From: Gloeopeniophorella convolvens
Taxonomy: Eukaryota; Basidiomycota; Agaricomycetes; Russulales
Assembly (NCBI GenBank): GCA_022496205.1
Contig: WTXD01000098.1
Span: 1-64,000, forward strand
DNA length: 64,000 bases
Direction of reading: 5' to 3'
Part shown: positions 22,378 to 32,511 of the stretch, one piece after another
Position numbering within the stretch: position 1 is the first letter of the stretch
Layout: every line of letters begins with the position of its first letter
The notes under the pieces: model-generated
The model's input: the letters and a program-made list of their open reading frames with translations, nothing else
Database searches by the model: none
What the model was told of the DNA's origin: nothing
Translations under genes and position numbers: made by a program

Positions 22378-22993
22378 TAGTGATGACATCGTAAAACGCA
22401 CGCTATGGTCACTCCCTTCTGTGTCGTGCTGAGTCCACGTGCTGATCCTGCGCTCGTAGTTCGTTGGGATTTCAGTATTACCGATTACTGGCACCGAGGC
22501 AAGTCGCTGGCACCAGTGGCAGGTTGCTGGCAGGCGTGCAGAGACGATGCTTTGGAAGCTCGGTTTCGCGGTTGTTTGGATGATCCGACGCCCTTGCCAA
22601 ACATTACGTAATCTATGCGCCTCCAAACACCTGCTGGCAGACCGTCTTGTCGTGACGGCGCCAGCTTTGGTACCGACGTGATAATCTTGCCAGGCTTACG
22701 CTCACTCAATTAAACCCGTTTATCTTGCGTTTATCTATCGTTGAGCATTTCACTTTGTCTTCAGCAAGTCTGGCTCTTATCCATTCGCTCGTACACCCTC
22801 GAACCAGCTCTCTACTCCAGGCTGTCGCTCAGTAGGACCTTGGCGGCCAGTGGGACGCTTCAAGTTGCGAGTCGCACATCGGCTCTTTGGATTCGCTTCA
22901 CGCAATTTCTGCTAACTTCGGTATGCTCGCTCTCTGAGACAAAGTCGTCCCTCATCTTTCCCGCGCAGGTGGATCACATCATCAGTACCACCA
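22378..22993. other. Upstream region of the F-box gene; no gene seen
   Basis: A motif CTTGCCAAACA near 22578 also occurs near 14531, each preceded by GCGGTTGTTT, but I cannot say what it is. Confidence 0.35.
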
Positions 22994-24499
22994 ATGGCGA
23001 CCTCCGCTCATTCCTTTCCAGACAGCCTTCTCCTGGAAGTGTTCAAATTTTACCGCCTCGAGAAGGATCCAGAAAGCCGGCCCTCCGAACGCTACAGAAA
23101 GCTTCGACGCTTTCCAAACTCGGAAGGTTACGACTTTCATGATCCGGAAGCCCGACACTCCGGACTCCACCAGTGGTTTGAGCTCGTCCCTGCACACGTC
23201 TGCCGCAGATGGCGTCAAATCATCCTCGCCCACCCGAAATATCTGGATCTGCGAGTCGTGTTGTGCGACACCTCAGAGCACCTCCGACCTCATTCCGCAG
23301 CCGAGATTCTGCGTCATTCGCCACTGTTTCCAATCAAGGCTGTGTATACGAAGGCAAGCTCGCCCCCAAGTTTCAGAAACGACATGATCTCCATGCTGGG
23401 TCACCTCAACAGGGTCCGCGACCTGCGGTTGCTATTAGGAGTCAAAATATTAGGCACATTTCTCTCGAAGACCAAAGGAAGCACGCCAGAGCTCGAGAAG
23501 CTGGAGCTCAGCTGTCTTGATCTTCGGTCTCCACTGATCCTTCCTGTCACATTCTTTCTCAGCAATACCCCGCGGCTTTGTACGCTCAAGCTATCCTACG
23601 TCGACATCCCCGTGTTCATCTCCTCGAATGTCGTGGAATTGACCTTCAGGGTATATTCGGGAAAAAGGGACTGGCTTGAGAAATTTGTTCTGGCCCTTTG
23701 CTCTCTCTCGCGGCTAGAGATCCTCAGGCTCGATTCGCCCAGCCAAGTATCAAATTCCTCCGCTTACAACAGACCGTGGTCCCTGGCAAAGTTGCGCCAG
23801 CTCGAGTTCACTGGACACGGCTCCTATCTTGAAGCCGCCCTCGGCTCAGTTAATGCACCTCTCCTATCCCACCTTGTTGTAGAGTTCGGGCATACAGGTG
23901 TGCCGGTCATCCAGCGGCTCACTGACCATATGCTCCAGCACAGCACGACGGCTGCATATGTAGGAGTTCAGTCAAGCTCCGTAATTATTAGAGGCTGCCC
24001 TATGGACCCGTGCACAGGAAGAGAGAGGATGCTGTTCCAGGCCAAGTTTACTTTCGACACGGTGGCGTCTTTCGAACGCCTTCTTCCTGTCATGCAGCTT
24101 ATCTTCTCCCGCATCGAGACGCTCATTCTCGGTGTCGATGTCGGTGTCCGCTTCCCCAGCAGTTCCTTCCAAGCGATTGGTGTATACGACGCCCGGCTCT
24201 GGTGCGCGCTCCTCACCAAGGCCGCATTTAACGCAGCGACCTGCGTACGGATGGATAGCTATGTTATGCCCTCCGTTCTGTGGGCCCTGCAAATCTCGGA
24301 AGACTTCAGGTTTCCGCCCAACATGCACGAGGTCCGACTCGACCTCTCCGCGCGCTTCATAGAGAGGCCAGCATCAGCATGGGTCGAGCTCTTCAGAAAC
24401 TACTTCCACCCATCAGTTGACATATCCCATAACCTATATACAAAGGAAAACTGGGCGTATAGGCACAGCGATTGCGGAGCCCCCACCACCCAACAGTAG
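22994..24499 (+). CDS. F-box/LRR-like protein, 501 residues
   Basis: One uninterrupted frame. The N-terminus MATSAHSFPDSLLLEVFKFY is a divergent F-box start (LPDxLLLEVFxFY in the paralogues). It is followed by AHVCRRWRQIILAHPKYLDL, the second half of the F-box fold as found in agaricomycete F-box families. The rest is leucine-rich and irregular (LRLLLGVKILG, LEKLELSCLDLRSPLIL, LRQLEFTGHG), as in substrate-binding LRR-like arms of SCF ubiquitin ligases. Its paralogues lie at 27403, 50953, 53392 and 55501. No stop or frameshift was seen. The target is unknown. Confidence 0.85.
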   Translation: MATSAHSFPDSLLLEVFKFYRLEKDPESRPSERYRKLRRFPNSEGYDFHDPEARHSGLHQWFELVPAHVCRRWRQIILAHPKYLDLRVVLCDTSEHLRPHSAAEILRHSPLFPIKAVYTKASSPPSFRNDMISMLGHLNRVRDLRLLLGVKILGTFLSKTKGSTPELEKLELSCLDLRSPLILPVTFFLSNTPRLCTLKLSYVDIPVFISSNVVELTFRVYSGKRDWLEKFVLALCSLSRLEILRLDSPSQVSNSSAYNRPWSLAKLRQLEFTGHGSYLEAALGSVNAPLLSHLVVEFGHTGVPVIQRLTDHMLQHSTTAAYVGVQSSSVIIRGCPMDPCTGRERMLFQAKFTFDTVASFERLLPVMQLIFSRIETLILGVDVGVRFPSSSFQAIGVYDARLWCALLTKAAFNAATCVRMDSYVMPSVLWALQISEDFRFPPNMHEVRLDLSARFIERPASAWVELFRNYFHPSVDISHNLYTKENWAYRHSDCGAPTTQQ

Positions 24500-24820
24500 C
24501 TATGACATCTATGTGTCGATTCAACCACCTACGGTTTTACGAATGTGCTTATATCTGACTACGACAATTCTGTACTTATGTCGAATACTACACCGCTCGT
24601 TAGCATTTACGGGTGCGCATGCGCGCTGACTTTGCCACTCATATATCTCGATATTTAGCTTGGGTTTGTACTTTACACTGGTTATTCACACACCACTGGC
24701 CGTGCGCGCCAGATGTCGATGGGCTGTCCGACAATGACCACCAAAGATACATCCCAACATACAAACATCACGCCATGCCCACAGGCACCAACAAACTTCC
24801 GTCCATCTGCGCCCTACGCG
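24500..24820. other. Intergenic, convergent 3' ends
   Basis: This separates the F-box gene (+) from the phosphatase gene (-). No gene seen. Confidence 0.4.
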
Positions 24821-26745
24821 CTATCCGAGTCCGTCCCTTGCAGCAGCAGTCCCAGTCAACCCCAACACGAGCACAACAGTCAAACGGCCATCACGCACCT
24901 TCTCCCGCTTCTCCGCGAGCGGCGCACGCCGGCGCCGCCCGAGCGTGAGCGCGCCGAGCAGCGCGAGAACACCGAGCGCGGCGCCCCCCACGACGGGCGC
25001 GGGCCCCGCGCCGACCGGGCCGATCGGCTGGTGCCCGTGCGCGGCGGCGCGAGCGCTGGCGCCGTCCTGCCCCCGGGCGGTCGCGAGTGCGGCACACCCA
25101 CGATCCTGCGTGTTCGCGCAGACACTGCGCCACTGCGTCGTGCTATTCACGACGGAAGGCTGCGCGTAGGAGTGTGATAAAAATGAGGGAGAGGGAGAGG
25201 AAGAGGCGCACGGCGAGGGTGCTGATGAACGTCGCGGGCGGTACGTCGCTGGAGGCGCCGAGGAATGCATACAGGCGGAAGACGTTGTCCGTCCTGTTCT
25301 TGAAGTTGAAGCGCTGCATCGGCGCGTCACCCGCCACGGGCTAGCGCGCCCGCGTCGCGGCGTAATCGACTGCCCCGCAAGCCCGCGCGTTAGGTACAAA
25401 GCGTCAAACTGGGTAAGAAGAAGGGACGCACCGACGTCTGCGAGGCTCGTGTTGATGACCGTCGCGCTGGTCATGTTGAACAGCGAGAGGAAGGGCTTGT
25501 ACAAGATGGCGGACACCATGAGCGCGAGCAGGTCCGACGCGTTCACAATGCGCTGCATGCCATTGACGAGCGTCGGGAGGACCGTGCGCCCCGCAACTGG
25601 AAGGCGTTGTCAGCACAAGCGCCACGGGGAAGATGCACGACCCACTGTTCTCGATGCCGCCCAGCTGTGCAGATGTAAACGTATTGTACCTGCGCATTGT
25701 GGGTTAGAGTTCGTGTAGCCAAGGGAAAGCTGGGTACGCACTCGTGCCAGTTCGCGAGGTTGCGCGCCTGCGACGGGAACATGGGCGGGAGCGCGTCGTG
25801 GAACGACGCGTTGTAGATGGAGTTGACATTCATGAAGTCAAAGATCTGCGCTCGGCGGACGGGTAAGTGATCAGCCGCCACCGCCAACTTCGTTCAGACG
25901 TACAATCCACTGCGGAAAGGTGAGCCACGCGAGAAAAGAGGGGTGAGCGGGCGACGAACCATGTTCTGCAGCGTCACCGGTCACCCATCTAGGATGGCGG
26001 CAGACTATTGAGGAAGGGCTGGCTCTCGGTGGCCTTCTGCGCGAACTCAGACGAGTTGTAAAAGTCGGCTATCGATGCGATAAACGTCTAAGAGAGGTGA
26101 GGCGGCGCTGCGGCAAGGGAAGTTGATGTTTCGCATTGCAATCTGCGAATCCTTCAAGGGAGATGTCGTTGGACTCGACCGACTCGACTGCGCCCAATCA
26201 GCATGGATCGTGACACGGAACGCACGCCGGGACTTACTCGGGACATACTGCTACAGCCAAAGACCAGGCCAATGGATACACTGGGCAGCATTGGGCACAG
26301 CAGACGCACCTGGTAGCCACCCAGAGGGCCGACGACATTCGTTCCGTTCGCAAGTGTCATGTTATAGGCCGTTGAGTTCGGCCATAGCCCCTGCCAAGCG
26401 AGCGAAATGGCCAAGTCGTAGATGACGCCGCTCTCGTCGCCTGCATCTGCGCGGAAGAGCACCTGACTGCTGAACAAGCCCAGATTGGTGCGACGGATGT
26501 GCGATGCTGAAGCTGGGTCGAAGTACAGCTGACGCAGCTGCGAGCCGAGCAGGGATTCCTCCACCTGCGCATGAAAATCGTCAGGTTTATGAGGGAAAGC
26601 GAGAAGAGACAGAGCGCACATTCCCGAGGGGTGTAACAGCCGTATCGCTGCCTGTATACGTGTTTGGGTCCTGGTAGAAACTGGAGCGGTCGCCGTGGCG
26701 CACGAGCAGAACGACGCCAAACACGGTAATGTCTTGGGAAGCCAT
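24821..26745 (-). CDS. Histidine acid phosphatase family protein with C-terminal membrane anchor (multi-exon)
   Basis: The minus-strand start at 26745 reads MASQDITVFGVVLLVRHGDR, where RHGDR holds the catalytic His of the branch-2 histidine phosphatase superfamily. Further exons carry EESLLGSQLRQLYFDPASAS, VLFRADAGDESGVIYDLAIS, IFDFMNVNSIYNASFHDALP, VNGMQRIVNASDLLALMVSA and FRLYAFLGASSDVPPATFIS. The C-terminus has a Gly/Ala/Leu membrane span (VVGGAALGVLALLGALTLG) followed by RRRR. Several N-glycosylation sequons (NSTAY, NMTLANGT, NTSL) suggest an extracytoplasmic domain. Exon joins are only approximate; introns are about 50-80 nt. I saw no clear break but did not resolve every splice. Substrate is unknown. 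Confidence 0.75.
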
Positions 26746-27402
26746 GTTGATGCAGGGAAATGGTCGATCGAAAGGTTGAGAGGAACCATGGGTTATAGCT
26801 TCTAGCCCCGTGTGGCGAGAAAGGCAGCGCGAGTCATGCGGGGATCTTGCTCATCGTACCGAAAGCAGGAAGTTGGGTGTGGGGAAACGCATGGACATCG
26901 GCGGAGTGATGGGGCAGCGTTGTAGCATTTTGAGCTTGCGGACGGGATTAAGGCATGGGTTTTGTCAGAGGGGAAATTCGAATGCCAGTAGGATGATAAA
27001 AAGCAACGAAAACGAAGTGAGTCGCGCTCTGCAGCGCTGGCAACCGACTCCACCAACAGCCACCAACAGTCAGCACAACGTCGGCCCGACCGACCATGCC
27101 ACGGGTCCGAATCTTGCTCACCAACCAGCATCAAGTTTGCTAGCCACCAATAACACTGTCAGTGGTCGAGAGCATGGGTCCTGGCACAGGGAGAACATCA
27201 TGCGTTGAGCGATGTCCGGCAATTGTTCGCAGTTCACAAGGCCTTCGCGCTCGGCGGGGTGTTATGTACTTACGTATGCTTGACCGACAGTACATCGATA
27301 AGTAACTGTCTGCCTGTCTCTCATGAACCGTGACGTGGAACACGGTTGCATGCAAACATATATCCTGAACAAGTCATAGTTGCACAGCAATAGTACTTCG
27401 AC
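26746..27402. other. Divergent promoter interval between phosphatase and F-box genes
   Basis: No gene seen. Confidence 0.45.
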
Positions 27403-28995
27403 TTGCCCACGGTCCAACTCGGTGCGCAACAATACTCTGCCCTACTCCCTCTCTGCGCTGAATGTGACTGCAGTATTCGGGATCACCTTGGCACCATGGA
27501 CTGTCTCCCCGACGAGGTCCTGCTCGATGTATTCGACTGCTACCGGTTAGTGGTGCTGTACGATCCTAAGTACCACATGCGCTTGTACATGTGCTGGCCA
27601 TGGAAAACGCTCGCTCATGTGTGTCGTCATTGGCGGCTACTTGTCACTGCATCTCCCCGCCGCCTAGAGCTGCGACTCCTGCTCACTTATCATTCGCCCG
27701 TTGTCGACATCCTGGAATATTCACCTCCCCTGCCATTGGCACTCGCCTACCATGATTATCGCCTCTATGACTTTGATGACTCCGGATCCCTCCCATGGCC
27801 TCCATACAGAGTGAACAGCGTCATCCTTGCATTGGAGCATATCCATCGCATTCACGACATCACCCTATGGGCACCACGCAACGTGTGGTCCGAACTTCTC
27901 CCGGCAATGACCAGGCCAGCTCTGCACCTTGAGTCGCTAAACATATATTCGGATGACGCCATTCCGCTCCCGCCAGCCGGTTTTCTCAGTGGAAATGCTC
28001 CTTCCCTACGCACTGTCACTCTGAACAATATCTTTTGGGACAGTGCCATCTCCTCGTTCCCCCAGGCTTCCCATATCGTCAATTTCAATTTCTGGCTCGA
28101 TAAAGCCGACGGTGCAGATAATTTTTGGATAGGATCCCTAATCGAGGCTCTGTGCACGATGCCTCGCCTTGAGGAACTGTTCGTGGCTCTAGTCTCCGGT
28201 CCGCCTGGACCCAAGGCATGGCCACTTCCTAGCACGGCCCGGTCATCGCTCTCTGCACTTGCCTCCGTCACCTACAGAGGACCAAGCACTCATTTCGAGT
28301 TTCTCATACAGAGGATCGGCGCCCCCCAACTTGACACTCTCAGCATTACCTTCATCGATGCGACGCTGTCGAGCGCAGTTCCATCCTTCACCCAGTTCAT
28401 TTCTGGTGCACCCAAGCTGCTCGTGCCATCTGTCGCTCGAATGGGTCTTTCCCTTGACACATCATATCTACAGATCGTCTCGTCGGCCCAAAATTACGAA
28501 GCCATATCCCTCATGGCCTACCACTACATGCCAGTCGCTCTAGACATGACGCCGACAGCATCGCTCTATCGCTCCCTGGCACCTGTCCTCTCCCTCACAA
28601 CCTCACTCTCCATTAAGAACATCGGTGACGCCGACGAAACAACTTCCAATTGGTCCTGGCCGGACGGCGTAGGGGATCTGCATACCGTATTTGGAGCATT
28701 CAATCAAGTCACCAACCTCTACATTGACAACGCAAGCACCCCATATACGATTCAAGCCCTTCAGCGATCGGGCGCTCCTACGCTGTTGCCTTGCCTGCAG
28801 GAAGTGGAGCTCGTCTTCTACGATAATGACAGGTACAGCCCGTTCGACACTGTCGCGGAGCTCCAACCGTTCGTCGCTGCCCGCAAGGACGCCAATTACC
28901 CCGTAGAGGTACGATGCATGGTCCTTCCCCAGGGACGGAAGCATCCAGCTCTCAAGGACAGGTGCGACTTTATCTGGGACTCGGGTGCATTATGA
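27403..28995 (+). CDS. F-box/LRR-like protein, up to 530 residues
   Basis: The frame is open for 530 codons. The F-box is MDCLPDEVLLDVFDCYRL, so the ATG at 27496 gives a start exactly at the F-box and may be the real one; the upstream ATG at 27403 adds 31 residues of no clear character. The second F-box part is KTLAHVCRHWRLLVTASPRR. Irregular leucine-rich segments follow, and the C-terminus LLPCLQEVELVFYDNDRYSP with the ending LELQP-like motif is shared with the paralogues at 29490 and 53392. Predicted role: substrate receptor of an SCF ubiquitin ligase. Intact. Confidence 0.85.
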   Translation: MPTVQLGAQQYSALLPLCAECDCSIRDHLGTMDCLPDEVLLDVFDCYRLVVLYDPKYHMRLYMCWPWKTLAHVCRHWRLLVTASPRRLELRLLLTYHSPVVDILEYSPPLPLALAYHDYRLYDFDDSGSLPWPPYRVNSVILALEHIHRIHDITLWAPRNVWSELLPAMTRPALHLESLNIYSDDAIPLPPAGFLSGNAPSLRTVTLNNIFWDSAISSFPQASHIVNFNFWLDKADGADNFWIGSLIEALCTMPRLEELFVALVSGPPGPKAWPLPSTARSSLSALASVTYRGPSTHFEFLIQRIGAPQLDTLSITFIDATLSSAVPSFTQFISGAPKLLVPSVARMGLSLDTSYLQIVSSAQNYEAISLMAYHYMPVALDMTPTASLYRSLAPVLSLTTSLSIKNIGDADETTSNWSWPDGVGDLHTVFGAFNQVTNLYIDNASTPYTIQALQRSGAPTLLPCLQEVELVFYDNDRYSPFDTVAELQPFVAARKDANYPVEVRCMVLPQGRKHPALKDRCDFIWDSGAL

Positions 28996-29476
28996 AGTTG
29001 AAGATTGATTCTAACGTTCAAAGTTAGGGAGCGCAGCGCATCAGCTCGCTCGCGTGCGGTTTCTATTGGACGTGGCCGCTGGTTGTGGGATGATGTGATA
29101 CAGGCGGTGTTGTCTTTGTTTATAGAGAGCCGCACAGCGCGGCATATAAGTATTCGAATTGAAGGCATGATCACGGTGTTTACAGTCGACTGCAGGTTCG
29201 GGGAGTTCGGTCGGTATCCGAGACTGGGCACGCACTGAGGATGGTGAACAAATAGCACTATAACAACATGGCCAAACAACACCCTCACCATGACTGATTG
29301 GCACCAAACCTAACTGAACTCTGTTGAATTGACCCCGTGCTGATACCAGAATTCACGCCGACCAATGCCCATATCAGACGACTGCAGACGCTTGCCAGCT
29401 CTTGCCCAGACCCGCAACTCCGGCGGTCCCCTGCCCGAGGCTGCCTGACTGTTCCCTTTGCACTGGCACCATGTGT
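28996..29476. other. No gene seen
   Basis: 3' flank of the F-box gene. Confidence 0.4.
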
Positions 29477-29730
29477 GAACAGAGTACAGACATGCATCAT
29501 GTGGAAAACATACACGCCCTGGCTGTCTGCCGGACTCTGCAACAGCCAAGCGGGCACAAGCTCCTACCCAATCTGCGGGACCTCAAGGTCATCTTCTACA
29601 CTGACGATGCTCTGGGCCCGTCTGATGTCTCCGTGGAACTCGAACCCATCATTTTGGTACGCAACGCTGGGGTGGCTCAAAGCGTAAAAGTTTCCTACAA
29701 GGAGAACTGGGACTTGGACCAGCTTGCGGA
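29477..29730 (+). pseudogene. C-terminal fragment of an F-box/LRR-like gene
   Basis: The stretch LLPNLRDLKVIFYTDDALGP followed by SDVSVELEPIILVRNAG matches in pattern the C-terminal block of the neighbouring F-box gene (LLPCLQEVELVFYDND...AELQPFVAAR). No N-terminal part or F-box is present upstream, so it is a truncated duplicate. Confidence 0.6.
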
Positions 29731-30366
29731 CCAGCCTCCGTGGGTAAGAACTCTCAGGCTGTGTCAGCGGCAAAGACTACTGGGAGCCGTAGGGTCGACA
29801 TGAATGTAAGTGATCTCCACTGTTCCCAATGTGAAGTTCCATTGACAATGAGCGTCATGGGTTCATGGCGGTATTGAGAACCCAAGACGAAGTCGAGGCT
29901 GAAGCCCAACTTCGCGAAGTCAGGAATGACACTGTCCGCGAGAAGAATGCTAGGGCCGGAGCTCGCAGGTACCTTGTTGTATTGTTGTCCTGAGAAACAT
30001 GTCGTAGCTAGTCCTTCAAAGAGAGCGGAAGGCCTGGTGGGTGATAGAGTACCTAGTCTTGTCGTGGCAACAAGGTTTGCACCCTCAAAGCATGCAAGAC
30101 ACGCGTATGGGACGGCTAGCGCTCAATTGTATACGATACGCTATCAAGGGCAAGGGGAATAACGAGAGCTCAGAGAGAGGGTCCTGGGCCGCGGAGTGGC
30201 CAACGAACGAGCATGCCGCCATCTGGTAGGAATCCTGGATCGTCGAGGAACCTCTTGAACGTACTTCGGAACTTATGCTCATTTGGCGGCGTCCTATGCT
30301 GTCGGGCGGCCCGGGTCGACGTCGCAGGGGCCGCCGGGCTCCGCCGAGTCGCCGGCCGCCGGCTAT
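29731..30366. other. No recognisable gene
   Basis: Short frames only, up to the border of the TA-flanked element at 30369. Confidence 0.4.
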
Positions 30367-30368
30367 TA

Positions 30369-30438
30369 CAGCTGTTCCAGAAAAGCTTGGTAGTCGTGTC
30401 TTGTGGCGCGGAAAAAAATAAAATAAATCGGAAAAATC
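30369..30438 (+). repeat. Left terminal inverted repeat of the outer TA element
   Basis: 70 bp, 65/70 identical by eye to the reverse complement of 49845-49914. Confidence 0.8.
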
Positions 30439-31423
30439 CCAAAATGCGAAGGGAGAAGAACTTTGCGTTTGCCATCTATTCTATGAACCAAACCACATTG
30501 AAATTGCGAGAGATACTGTGTTTATATTGCCTTTCGTCCCATCGCACCATGCTAAACCGGAACATCGATGTTGACATCAAGGATTGTGAAAATTGAGCTA
30601 TTCCTGCAAAGCTGGGACTTAGAGCACATCCACGAAGCTTTGGGTGCTTGTCTGAGCATCTCTGTCACGAATCTTCGCTGATGGATTGAGCAGTATATAT
30701 AGGAGGAATGATTTGTTGGCTCCCAGTCGGGTGCTGTGCACAAGTTCTGCAGGTCCGAAAGTGTGCTGAGCATGCACACCTAGAGCACACGTGCTAGAAC
30801 TTGAGGATGCTACACAGGTACGTGTCGCCAGTGTGTCCTGTGCCCTGCAAGACGTTGTAGATGTGCTATCAACGTGGTGCTGTTGCTGATGGCACCGCAG
30901 GCTATGCCATCGCTGATGAGTGCCGCTATTGCTGACATCTTACATCGAGGTGTGCCACATGCTGTGGGGTGTACTGTGACTGCCAGTGTACTGCGCGCCC
31001 CTGCAGGACATTGACGGCTCTCACAAGATCGCTGTTGCTGATGTGCAGCAGGGCATGTCATTGGTGGCAGCATGTTCAATTGCGGGATCTGTCACAACTC
31101 ACCAATGGCCTCACATGCCCTACAACATGCCCCATGTTGAGACGGACAGTGTCCTGGCAGCTCTGATTAGATTAGATATGGACCTAATGATCAAGGACTA
31201 TCTTATCTTGTGTACATAATGTTCTAGACTTAAGGCTGTGTTCAGCCCCACATTCGCTTCCATGATTCTGGACTATTCTAGGGCATTCCATGACCCACCT
31301 TGTACTCTGGTACCCACTCTTACTCCGTTTCATGTGGGTCTCCTAGGCTTTCTAAGCAGTGTTTATCACATGCTATCTGTCGCTCCTTACTGTATATAAG
31401 GACCTCTTTCTTCGCCTTTGTAG

Positions 31424-31453
31424 CCTCAGTCTTTTGACCTTCTCTGACTGAGG
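31424..31453 (+). other. Conserved hairpin at the predicted transcript 5' end
   Basis: CCTCAGTC and GACTGAGG form a perfect 8-bp stem with a 14-nt loop, and the 3' arm ends on the first base of the GC-type splice site. The stem is identical in all five LTRs of the window, while the loop differs between families. Confidence 0.6.
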
Positions 31454-31506
31454 CAAGTACACTACCGCTCTTTTCACTTCTACCTTATGCTTACCTTACC
31501 TTGTAG
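31453..31506 (+). other. Candidate GC-AG intron in the LTR R/U5 region (54 nt)
   Basis: It starts GCAAGT, the consensus for GC-type 5' splice sites, has a pyrimidine-rich 3' half with TTAC branch-like motifs, and ends TTGTAG. Its length is typical of basidiomycete introns. The sequence on its two sides occurs joined, without the 54 nt, at 31545-31589. Splicing itself is inferred. Confidence 0.55.
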
Positions 31507-31620
31507 CGTCACTCTGTGTCCTTCAGGTATTGCACTAATGTATCAGTCTTTTGACCTTCTCTGACTGAGCATCACTCTGTGTCCTTCAGTTGTCACTCCA
31601 CCCTCTGCTGCGCTTCAACA

Positions 31621-32511
31621 GGTTATGGGCCCTGCCTAAATACCTTGCACTGAAGATCTACACAAGCTCCCTTGACAAGACACCGCATCTTTACTCCCAA
31701 CAAGGCGAGCCTCTGTTCCATTCTATCCTTCCTCCTTCCCTGGCTAGGCCATGGGATTGTGCATAGCACTTGGGTCTTAACCAGACTTCCTGCAAGCTGT
31801 GGGACGGAGCGTGGCGACGCAGAACCACAGTGAGCTTCCTCACCCCACAGTGCGCACTACAGTACTTTTACTATACACTACTGTACATGTTCCTGGGGAA
31901 ACCCACCAGCGTGCAGTAGTCAGCCGCTGTGTGTGGAGCCAGAAGAGCAGCCCTTATGGCCCCTTAGGCAAGCAGGGGGGAAGCCCCTTGTGATGCTTTT
32001 TGGCTAGTGAACGGTTGGCCGTCTGCCCTTAAGTGGGAGCGGTTTTGGTGTATAACAAGGCGGGGAACACCACCCTAGACCTTGCGCCTGTTACAACTGC
32101 GCTACCCTACTATACAGTAGTACATAGGGATGAGCCTCACAGTTCACCTCTGCATGAACCAGCGTCAGTACCAGGTCTTCTGACCATTGGGAAACAGAGC
32201 ACCATGCATGTAGAACAAATTGGACCCCCTTATCCACTGGCCCAATCATCTAGGCCTTAAGTAGAGACTCCCCCAAAGCGCATAGATGGGCTATTTCAAT
32301 GCCGTCTCTATGGTCGTGCCGGGTGGCTCATCTCTACAGTGGATTACTTTACAAAGTACATTACAAAGTCGCACATCATGGGCTCTGAGGACTGGTCATT
32401 ATGATCAGAGGTACAAGTTCACATGCGCAGGAGGCATCTACATCTTCTCTGCACCAGCACTGTTGCTGACTGCTTCTCGGCAACAGACCTTACCATCGCA
32501 CTTTTGACAAC
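31621..32511 (+). other. Copia leader with candidate primer binding site
   Basis: The 890-bp untranslated leader begins GGTTATGGGCCCTGCC directly after the LTR, the position of a primer binding site; I could not match it to a specific tRNA. ORFs here are short and have no motifs. Confidence 0.5.

Larger units (their letters stand above)
31135..31620 (+). repeat. 5' LTR of the copia element (family A)
   Basis: 486 bp. TATATAAG at 31393-31400 should set a start near 31423-31430. Downstream lie E1 (31428-31452), an intron-like GCAAGT...GTAG segment (31453-31506, 54 nt), E2 CGTCACTCTGTGTCCTTCAG (31507-31526), an 18-nt spacer, and a joined copy E1' (31545-31569) with E2' (31570-31589, one transition). 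Confidence 0.97.

Noticed and set aside
24880..25170. Arg/Ala-rich ORFs on both strands
   Set aside because: The GC-rich coding region of the phosphatase C-terminus produces open shadow frames.
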